Shown here: positions 1 to 6,682 of the stretch, piece by piece
Numbering within the stretch: the first letter of the stretch is position 1
Layout: every line of letters begins with the position of its first letter
Assembly (NCBI GenBank): GCA_002316235.1
Contig: DCDD01000045.1
Span: 1-23,572, forward strand
DNA from: Bacteroidales bacterium UBA1064
Lineage (GTDB): Bacteria; Bacteroidota; Bacteroidia; Bacteroidales; Tenuifilaceae
Direction of reading: 5' to 3'
Length of the DNA stretch: 23,572 bases
Notes under the pieces: generated by a model
Seen by the model: only the letters and a program-made list of their open reading frames with translations
Told to the model about the DNA's origin: nothing
The model's database searches: none
Program-made: the position numbers and the translations under genes

Positions 1-1
1 G

Positions 2-262
2 GTTTCAACAGGCAATATGGTAAACGGGCAAAAAAAAGAAATTCTTAAGCAAAAAATTGACAAGATTAATTCTCTGGACAAGGAAGAACTCAAAGAATTT
101 TATAAATTTGTTCTCAACAATCAAATGTTCTCTGACAAGGGAGGAGGGGGATTAGGGCTGATAGATATTGCCCGTAAAACAGGAAACAAGCTGGAGTACA
201 CCTTCACACCTTTTGATGAGTCGTTTGATTTTTTTACCCTGAGTGCAACAATTAACGACTAA
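2..262 (+). CDS. siaB: SiaB-family protein kinase, 3' end only (5' truncated by window edge)
   Basis: The frame is open from the first complete codon at base 2 and stops at 260-262, so this is the C-terminal 86 residues of a longer protein; the ATG at 17 is internal. The fragment has the charged helix and the motif GGGGLGLIDIARK followed by a short beta-strand tail, as expected for the C-terminal part of the GHKL-like fold of SiaB (DUF6272) proteins. The glycine-rich run is the equivalent of the G2 box of the ATP-binding site. In Pseudomonas, SiaB phosphorylates SiaC on a threonine as part of a partner switch controlling biofilm and stress responses. The next gene, 18 bases downstream, is siaC, which strongly supports the assignment. 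The catalytic N-box lies outside the window and cannot be checked. Confidence 0.85.
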   Translation, partial: VSTGNMVNGQKKEILKQKIDKINSLDKEELKEFYKFVLNNQMFSDKGGGGLGLIDIARKTGNKLEYTFTPFDESFDFFTLSATIND

Positions 263-280
263 CGAACTAAAACGAACACC

Positions 281-661
281 ATGGAATTGCTAAGCATCGA
301 AGGAACTCCTAAAACACCAACCGTTACCATGAACCCCAACACAGGGGTTATTGAAATAAAAGGGAGATCTATTCCCGAGAATTCAATAGAATTCTACAAG
401 ACTATCATTGATTGGATTGATGAGTACTCAAAGTCCCCCCAACCCAACACGGTGGTTAACATTCAGTTTGAGTACTTCAACACCTCATCATCCAAGTGCA
501 TTCTCGATGTATTTAAGAAGTTTGAAATGCTGAAGAAGAACAAGGCAGATGTGGTAATCAACTGGTACTACGAGGAGGATGACGAGGACATGCTTGAAGC
601 AGGTGAGGATTACGAATCCATCATCAAGGTTCCCTTTAAAATGATTCAGATTGTTGATTAA
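281..661 (+). CDS. siaC: SiaC-family regulatory phosphoprotein (DUF1987)
   Basis: This complete 126-residue protein matches the usual SiaC/DUF1987 length. Visible hallmarks are the N-terminal strands carrying TPTVTMNPNTGVIEIKGRS, the SIPEN-type turn, and the segment FEYFNTSSSKCILDV. Its Thr68 falls at the same number as the threonine phosphorylated by SiaB in Pseudomonas SiaC, as I remember it. The acidic C-terminal stretch with EEDDEDMLEAGEDY is typical of family members. It is cotranscribed with the upstream siaB-type gene and followed by a terminator at 684-707, so the unit ends here. In Pseudomonas, phosphorylation controls binding to the diguanylate cyclase SiaD; no such cyclase is in view, and Bacteroidota usually lack them, so the downstream partner is unknown. 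Confidence 0.9.
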   Translation: MELLSIEGTPKTPTVTMNPNTGVIEIKGRSIPENSIEFYKTIIDWIDEYSKSPQPNTVVNIQFEYFNTSSSKCILDVFKKFEMLKKNKADVVINWYYEEDDEDMLEAGEDYESIIKVPFKMIQIVD

Positions 662-683
662 AACGACAGAGTATCACAATTAT

Positions 684-707
684 AAAGGGCGTTTATCGCC
701 CTTTTTT
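684..707 (+). terminator. Rho-independent terminator after siaC
   Basis: A perfect GGGCG/CGCCC stem (687-691 with 697-701) is extended by AAA/TTT pairs. It closes a 5-base loop and runs into six T residues (702-707). It lies 22 bases after the siaC stop and separates that operon from murB. Confidence 0.85.
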
Positions 708-808
708 ACTTCATGAACTACCACGGGCTAAGTACAAATTTATGAGCTTTACGGACAATCCTATTAAATATCAACCAATCCCTACATTCCATGTTACCAA
801 TTATTGAT

Positions 809-816
809 TACTTTTG
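809..816 (+). promoter_or_regulatory. Bacteroidota-type -7 element for murB
   Basis: TACTTTTG fits the TAnnTTTG -7 consensus of the primary sigma factor of Bacteroidota and lies 26 bases before the murB ATG at 843. I do not see a clear -33 TTG. The element lies inside a possible TTG-initiated extension of murB (from 804), which argues that translation starts at 843. Confidence 0.5.
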
Positions 817-842
817 TTGTTGATGATGAAAATACCACAAGC

Positions 843-1856
843 ATGCCGGTTATTAAAAAAAATGTTTCGCTAAAACCCTATAATACATTTGGTGTTGATG
901 TTTCAGCATCCTACTTTGTAAAGGCCAACACGCTGGAGAAAATCCTTTACGCAATAAATTTTGCATCGTACAACCAGCTTCCAATCTTTATCATCGGAGG
1001 GGGTAGCAACATGCTGCTCACCAAAAACCTAAACGGCGTAATGGTTAATCCTTTTATTCAAGGTTTAACCCTTACCGAGGAAACCGACTCCGATGCAATC
1101 GTAAAGGTTGGTGCCGGAATGACCTGGGATGCATTGGTAAACATAGCTGTCGATCACGGATGGGGTGGAATCGAAAACCTATCAAATATTCCCGGAAGCG
1201 TAGGTGCTGCACCCATCCAAAATATTGGTGCCTACGGGGTAGAGGCCAAGGATGCTATTTTCAAGGTCGAGGCAATTGAGATAAAAACACGTAAATCACT
1301 GGAATTTTCAAATAGCGAATGCCGTTTTGGCTACCGCGATAGCATATTCAAACAGGAGCTCAGGGGCAAGGTTATTGTTACCCACGTTTGGTTTAAACTA
1401 TCAAAAAAACCTGAATACCAGCTAGCTTACGGGAATCTTAAGGAGGAGGTTGAAAAGCTTGGTGGCGTTTCGTTAAAAAATATCCGCCAGGCAGTTATAA
1501 ACATTAGAAGCGCCAAGCTCCCCGATCCGGCTGTTATCGGAAATGCCGGCAGCTTTTTCAAAAATCCCGTTGTTGAGGATGTGCTGTTTCAAAAAATTCA
1601 ACAGGACTACCCCGATGTACCCCATTTCAGCGTGTCGGAATCCCATGTAAAAATTCCAGCCGGATGGCTTATTGAGCAATGCGGTTGGAAGGGGAAACGG
1701 GTAGGCAGCTGCGGCGTGCACGACAAGCAAGCGCTGGTGCTGGTTAACTATGGGGGTGCAACAGGTGAGGAAATATTAACCCTAGCACGCTCAATTCAGC
1801 AATCTGTTTACGATAGGTTCCACATCAACCTCGACATGGAGGTTAATATTTGCTAG
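843..1856 (+). CDS. murB: UDP-N-acetylenolpyruvoylglucosamine reductase MurB
   Basis: MurB performs the NADPH- and FAD-dependent reduction of UDP-GlcNAc-enolpyruvate to UDP-MurNAc, the second committed step of cytoplasmic peptidoglycan precursor synthesis. The 337-residue product has the FAD-binding N-terminal half with IIGGGSNML (about residues 50-58) and the segment NIPGSVGAAPIQNIGAYG. The C-terminal MurB_C domain follows. The catalytic residues are visible: Arg165 in FGYRDS, Ser237 in GNAGSFFKNP and Glu333 in the C-terminal DMEVNIC. The frame is open back to a TTG at 804, but the ATG at 843 gives the usual MurB N-terminus and lies just downstream of the -7 element. The gene is monocistronic and convergent with the aminopeptidase gene; I see no convincing terminator in the 38-base gap. 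Confidence 0.97.
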   Translation: MPVIKKNVSLKPYNTFGVDVSASYFVKANTLEKILYAINFASYNQLPIFIIGGGSNMLLTKNLNGVMVNPFIQGLTLTEETDSDAIVKVGAGMTWDALVNIAVDHGWGGIENLSNIPGSVGAAPIQNIGAYGVEAKDAIFKVEAIEIKTRKSLEFSNSECRFGYRDSIFKQELRGKVIVTHVWFKLSKKPEYQLAYGNLKEEVEKLGGVSLKNIRQAVINIRSAKLPDPAVIGNAGSFFKNPVVEDVLFQKIQQDYPDVPHFSVSESHVKIPAGWLIEQCGWKGKRVGSCGVHDKQALVLVNYGGATGEEILTLARSIQQSVYDRFHINLDMEVNIC

Positions 1857-1894
1857 CCACGTTAGAATAGACAAATAAGCTGATGTTGAATAGC

Positions 1895-3676
1895 TTACAA
1901 AGGTAAAGTTTTCTTCTTCAACCAAGTTTTGTGTTCCTCATCAAGATAGGGCGACAATTTTTCGTAAACCGTTGCATGGTAGTGATTCAGCCAGTCCCGT
2001 TCATCGTCGCTAAGCATACTTACCGCAATTGGCTTGGTATCAATGGGGCAAAGGGTTAACGTTTCGAAAGTTAAAAAACGGCCGAAGTCGTTGGAAATAT
2101 CGTCGGTGCAAAGTATAAGGTTTTCGATTCGAATGCCATAGCAGCCAGAAATATATATTCCAGGTTCATCGGACATCACCATGCCGGGCTCAATGGGAAG
2201 ATGGTTTTCGGGACGAATCTGCTGGGGGCCCTCGTGAACGTTCAGAAAGTACCCAACTCCATGACCTGTTCCATGCCCATAGGTAAGATGGTTTGACCAA
2301 AGGGCCATTTTGGCCAGCGTATCGAGCTGCGAACCACGTGTTCCGAAGGGGAACCTGGCCTTGGCAAGGCTAATCATCCCTTTTAAAACCAGCGTGTAAT
2401 GCTTCATCTCATCGGCATTAGGCTTACCCAGGTGAACAGTTCGGGTAATATCAGTAGTCCCGTTCAGGTATTGCCCTCCCGAGTCAATAAGCAGAAATCC
2501 GTCCTGTTCTATGGTATAGTCAGACTCGGGAGTTGCGCTATAGTGAACTATTGCCCCATGATCCCTATAACCAGCAATGGTTTCAAAACTTTCGCTTACA
2601 AAATGCTGTTGTTTGCTCCTGAAATCAAGCAACTTTTTGGCTACCGTAAGCTCTGTTAACCTCTCCCTCCCCAAAACCTCCTCCAACCAGTAGAAAAAAT
2701 TAACCAGGGCAACCCCATCCTGCACCATTGCCTGGTGAATGCCTTCAACCTCTGGTTTCTGCTTTTTTGCCTTAATTTCAGTTACAATTCCAATTCTCTC
2801 GACAATCTTTACCGTTTGGGGTATCTGGTTGTACAACTTGTAGTTAGTTTTATCGGAATCAACCACCAACACCGTGTGCCTGCTGATGTTAGAGATAAAA
2901 TTTCCAACCTGCTCATAGCCCATTGTAGAAACGCCTGCACTGGTAAGGAAATTAGAAATTTCATCGTCGAGTTTTCTCCCGTCAACAAAAAGAATAGCCC
3001 GTTCAAGGTCAACATAGGCATAGCAAAGCACTACCGGATTGAACTGGATGTCGCTTCCACGGAGGTTGAGAGTCCAGCAAACCTCATCGGGGGAACACAT
3101 TAGACAGGCCGTAGCATTAATGTTAAGCAAGTTACGACGGATACTTTCAAGCTTATCACCAGCGGAGATTCCGGCAAATTCAGCTGCATGAATATAGGCT
3201 TTAGCAGTAGGAAGTGGTGGCCTGTCTAACCATACTGTGCTTGCAATATCGTCATCAAAACTACATTTAAAGCCAAGCTGTTCAAGGCTTTTCGAAAGAT
3301 ATCGTGCAGCAGAAACCGAAATAATGCCACCATTACACCCAACTGTTGACCCAGCTTCTAGATTCAACTTTATCCAGCCTGGAATATCCGGTGTATCGGG
3401 AAGCCCCTGCTTACAAAGTTCAATGCCTGTACCTGCAAGCTGCTGCTCAGCTTGAAGGAAGTAGCGCGAGTCGGTCCAAAGTGCTGCTTTTTTTTCGGTT
3501 AGCACCAGAGTTCCAGCCGATCCGGAAAATCCGGAAGCCCATTCCCTAACCTTCCAGTAATCGGGAATGTACTCGCTGATATGGGGGTCGCTATGATGAA
3601 TAACATAGGCATCAAAACCCCTGCTTTTCATCTGCCGGCGCAGCAGCTGCAATCTTTCATTTATTTTAGTATCCAT
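1895..3676 (-). CDS. Aminopeptidase P family protein (M24B Xaa-Pro aminopeptidase)
   Basis: This is the long, 593-residue form of aminopeptidase P, which removes the N-terminal residue from peptides with proline in second position using two divalent metals. Two creatinase-like N-terminal domains cover about residues 5-135 and 155-300. The pita-bread M24 domain covers about 310-530 and a short M24 C-terminal extension follows. All five metal ligands are visible: Asp398 in LLIDSG, Asp409 in TTDITRT, His472 in GHGTGHGVG, Glu504 in MSDEPGIY and Glu518 in GIRIEN. There is no signal peptide, so it is probably cytoplasmic. The start lies 43 bases after the end of the hybrid kinase gene on the same strand. 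Cotranscription is possible, although no functional link to the kinase is evident. Confidence 0.95.
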   Translation of the reverse strand: MDTKINERLQLLRRQMKSRGFDAYVIHHSDPHISEYIPDYWKVREWASGFSGSAGTLVLTEKKAALWTDSRYFLQAEQQLAGTGIELCKQGLPDTPDIPGWIKLNLEAGSTVGCNGGIISVSAARYLSKSLEQLGFKCSFDDDIASTVWLDRPPLPTAKAYIHAAEFAGISAGDKLESIRRNLLNINATACLMCSPDEVCWTLNLRGSDIQFNPVVLCYAYVDLERAILFVDGRKLDDEISNFLTSAGVSTMGYEQVGNFISNISRHTVLVVDSDKTNYKLYNQIPQTVKIVERIGIVTEIKAKKQKPEVEGIHQAMVQDGVALVNFFYWLEEVLGRERLTELTVAKKLLDFRSKQQHFVSESFETIAGYRDHGAIVHYSATPESDYTIEQDGFLLIDSGGQYLNGTTDITRTVHLGKPNADEMKHYTLVLKGMISLAKARFPFGTRGSQLDTLAKMALWSNHLTYGHGTGHGVGYFLNVHEGPQQIRPENHLPIEPGMVMSDEPGIYISGCYGIRIENLILCTDDISNDFGRFLTFETLTLCPIDTKPIAVSMLSDDERDWLNHYHATVYEKLSPYLDEEHKTWLKKKTLPL

Positions 3677-3719
3677 TCAATCTATTTATTAACGAATCAA
3701 CATCATGTGTTATGTAAAA

Positions 3720-6551
3720 TCAGGTACCCAGAAAAATTTCCAAAACTTCGTAGAATACTTTAGGTTCAATTGGCTTAGTAATATACCCATCGCATCCGGC
3801 GGCCTCGGCCTTTTTTCGATCGTCAGCTGAAATGTATGCGGTTTCAGCAATGACTGGGATTTTAGGATTAATCTGCTTTATCTCCATGGTTGCAGCATAG
3901 CCATCCATTACCGGAAGTTGAATATCCATTACAACCAGGTGTATGGTTTGATTGATAGTGCTAACCAGGTTAACAGCTTCCCTGCCGTTTTTTGCCCACA
4001 GGGTTGTTGCCCCACACGAAACCAGCAACTCCCTAAACAGCAGGTAGTTTACCTCCTCGTCCTCAACAATCAGGATAACCTTGTTTTTAAAATCGGGATA
4101 AACGGGAGCATTGTCCTCGATGTTGTTATTACTACCTGAAGTACTGCTGTCCGTTAGGGGTAATAGAACTTCAACCTCCGCATTGTCGTTGGAGCCGATA
4201 TCGAACCGCATCTCCCCACCAAGCAATGTAACAATCTGCCTAGCCATCCTAATGCCCAGTAGAGATTGCATTGGCGACTCTATGTTTTCGGACTGTCTGA
4301 ACTGATCGAGTAAGCTTTCGTTAACCTTTGATTCGGCACCAGCTCCGCTTATTCTTAAAAAGATCATCACCTTGCTGTTTTCTTTTCTGCAGCTCAGCTC
4401 AATTGTGCCCCGTTCAACAGTTTTAAAGATACCGTCCAAAAGGTTGGCTAATGCCTGTTCCAACCTTCCCTCATCGGTTTTAAGAAAGATGTTTTCGGCA
4501 TTTCCTGGTTGTATAAATTTTAGCTTTATCCCCTCATTCTGGTAAAGTTCGAACTGCTGTGAAAAAGAGCGGTGGAGCTGTTGAAGCAGGTGGTTAAGAT
4601 TAAAAGTTGATTTTACCAGAGTCAGGTTGCCCTTTTCAATGAGGTTATAATCAATGGTGTCGTTAACCAGCCGGAGAAGTTGCTTCCCCTTGCTGTTGAT
4701 TATCCCGATGTATTTTTTAAGCAAATCATCGGGTTGATTCAGCTCCAGCAGCAGCTGGCTGAAACCCAAAACTGCATTCAGGGGGGTTCTTAGCTGATGG
4801 CTTAGCTGGCTGAATAGCTCGTCTTTCTGCTCAATTTTTGATTTAAGTGTAAAAATTTGTTGCTGTAAACCCTCAGCTGTATCAATCCGTTGAATGGTAT
4901 TAACAGCAACAGAAGCCAGCTCTTCGAGTAAGGTTAAATCGGGTTCATCGGCAGGTTCTGGTTTAAGTAGGAGGACTCCCCCGTACATGTGGTTGCCAGA
5001 AACCAAACCCTCTGCATATATCGCCTCAATATTGATGTATCGTTCAATAATTTTTGATGCCGACATGGAAATATATCCTTCCATAATACCGGTAAACGAT
5101 TCGTTAACCCTGTAGGCTGCAGCCGACTTAATGGCATGTTTATCCTTATCGTGCAGTAGGAACCGGCGGCCAACAGGGTTCCATCCCAAGTCGAAAATTA
5201 ACGATTCCCAGGTCTTGTGCTGAATGCCAAAAATGCCTTCAACCGTAATAAAGCCATCGGCAGCATTATACGACAATACCACTGTTACCATGCTGGGGAA
5301 TATCCGCTCAAGCTGTTGCCCAAAGCACGAAAAAACACCCTCGAAATTAGCAGCACCCTGCAACTCGGCATTAGCCAACTTAATAGCCTGGTACCTTTGT
5401 TGAAGTAGGTTAACTTCAAAATTTACCTGAACCTGCCTGGTTACATCCTGCCCAATTAGGGTATTGCCTTCCATACCAACCACTTCCGGAAGTTTAAGCA
5501 GAATCCACGAAATATCTTTAACCTGTCCTTCGCGGTTTCTAACTCTACACACAAAAGGTTTAGAACCTCCTGAATTTGCATAGGTAACCAGCTGTTTAAA
5601 AGAATCGGCGTTTGTGAAAAGAGACGGTAATAGCTGTGGGTTCTGGAGTTCGGCCAGGCTGTAGCCAAAAGATTTTTCGGTAATTCGGTTGCATCCTTTA
5701 ATAGCGCCCTCCCTGCTAAGCTCAATCATCAGCAAACGATGTGACGAAGCAATTGATGAGTAAAAATGCAGAAAACTTGATTTATCAGCAATTCCACAAA
5801 GTTTGGATGTATCAATCATCACCCCCTGAATATACCTGCTTCCTTCAACCTTCCTGGCAAGCAGGGTAATGATTCGTTTGGCGTTCTGAGGACTTGAAAG
5901 GGTTAAGTTCCGTGTAAAAAATTCTTCATTTCCGTTGGCAAAAACCTGCCAGCTTTGCGAGAGCTCCTTGAAGCTGGAGGGTGAAAGAATTGCCCTAAAT
6001 TCTGAAAAATTCCAGGTTTTACCTTTTGGTGTATTTCCCCAAAACATAGAACTAGGTTGAAATTGCCATTGCAGCTGGCCTTCCTCCGGGTTATAGGTAA
6101 AAGCATCAAAGCCCATAAATGTTGATGCAGGTATGGCTGGCCCGGATATGGGTTGCCTGGGATCAGCAGGTAAAAATTTTCCAAACAGGCTTTGCACACT
6201 CCCGTCGGTAGCTATTTCTCCTACTAAAGCATGAATTCTCAACCTATGCCATACGTCGTTCACCATTACCCTAACATCAAATTCCCTGTAGCGTAACTTT
6301 TGCTTCAGCAATCGGAAAAGGATAGTAGAAAGTTGCCTTCTATCGTCGGGGTGAACTACGCTAAAGAAGTCGTCAAGATGGATGCCCAGCTCATCAGCCT
6401 TAACTCCAAGTGCCTCTTGGAATTTATGCCCTAGCAGCAAGTGGTTGGTTTCTGAATTCCACAGCCAGAATCCAGCCCTTAGGTAACGATGGATATGCTG
6501 TAGGTAGATATGTGTTTCAGACTCTTTGCTTGATAAGCTATTTCCATTCAT
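3720..6551 (-). CDS. Hybrid sensor histidine kinase/response regulator with degenerate ATP-binding domain
   Basis: This is a 943-residue signalling protein with no transmembrane segment or signal peptide, so it is probably cytosolic. By eye: a PAS-like domain at about 20-130, a weaker PAS-like domain at about 145-250, a PAS domain at about 265-375 and a GAF-like region at about 385-555. A short coiled coil leads into HisKA, with the H-box SHQLRTPLN and His585. HATPase_c covers about 655-798, and a receiver domain covers 824-943. The receiver is complete: Glu830/Asp831, phospho-acceptor Asp876 in VVMDIQLP, Thr904 and Lys926 in ITKP. The HATPase is not. The N-box reads NLLDGIFKT with Gly707 where the Mg-binding Asn is expected. 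The G1 box DxGxG is ISGAG, and the G2 box keeps only Gly766. It may therefore be a pseudokinase, scaffold or phosphatase. It lies downstream of a TonB-dependent receptor gene. Confidence 0.9.
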   Translation of the reverse strand: MNGNSLSSKESETHIYLQHIHRYLRAGFWLWNSETNHLLLGHKFQEALGVKADELGIHLDDFFSVVHPDDRRQLSTILFRLLKQKLRYREFDVRVMVNDVWHRLRIHALVGEIATDGSVQSLFGKFLPADPRQPISGPAIPASTFMGFDAFTYNPEEGQLQWQFQPSSMFWGNTPKGKTWNFSEFRAILSPSSFKELSQSWQVFANGNEEFFTRNLTLSSPQNAKRIITLLARKVEGSRYIQGVMIDTSKLCGIADKSSFLHFYSSIASSHRLLMIELSREGAIKGCNRITEKSFGYSLAELQNPQLLPSLFTNADSFKQLVTYANSGGSKPFVCRVRNREGQVKDISWILLKLPEVVGMEGNTLIGQDVTRQVQVNFEVNLLQQRYQAIKLANAELQGAANFEGVFSCFGQQLERIFPSMVTVVLSYNAADGFITVEGIFGIQHKTWESLIFDLGWNPVGRRFLLHDKDKHAIKSAAAYRVNESFTGIMEGYISMSASKIIERYINIEAIYAEGLVSGNHMYGGVLLLKPEPADEPDLTLLEELASVAVNTIQRIDTAEGLQQQIFTLKSKIEQKDELFSQLSHQLRTPLNAVLGFSQLLLELNQPDDLLKKYIGIINSKGKQLLRLVNDTIDYNLIEKGNLTLVKSTFNLNHLLQQLHRSFSQQFELYQNEGIKLKFIQPGNAENIFLKTDEGRLEQALANLLDGIFKTVERGTIELSCRKENSKVMIFLRISGAGAESKVNESLLDQFRQSENIESPMQSLLGIRMARQIVTLLGGEMRFDIGSNDNAEVEVLLPLTDSSTSGSNNNIEDNAPVYPDFKNKVILIVEDEEVNYLLFRELLVSCGATTLWAKNGREAVNLVSTINQTIHLVVMDIQLPVMDGYAATMEIKQINPKIPVIAETAYISADDRKKAEAAGCDGYITKPIEPKVFYEVLEIFLGT

Positions 6552-6631
6552 TTTTACAGAGGAAAATCCTTTAACAGTATGCTACAATGATGAACCAATT
6601 TAGCTTTTTACTTTACAATTTATAAAAATAG

Positions 6632-6639
6632 CAAAGTTA
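6632..6639 (-). promoter_or_regulatory. Candidate -7 element for the hybrid kinase gene
   Basis: The minus strand reads TAACTTTG here, fitting TAnnTTTG, 80 bases upstream of the kinase ATG and inside the 131-base gap after the receptor gene. No good -33 TTG is seen at the usual spacing. I see no terminator for the receptor gene in this gap, so the kinase could have its own promoter, read-through, or both. Confidence 0.35.
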
Positions 6640-6682
6640 GGCTAAACTCTCAACATTTTTTTAGGAAAACAAAAGCTATTGG

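Noticed and set aside
1876..1897. TAAGCT/AGCTTA inverted repeat between murB and the aminopeptidase gene
   Set aside because: Stem of only 6 bp with a 10-base loop and no T-tract; it also overlaps the aminopeptidase stop. Not a convincing terminator.
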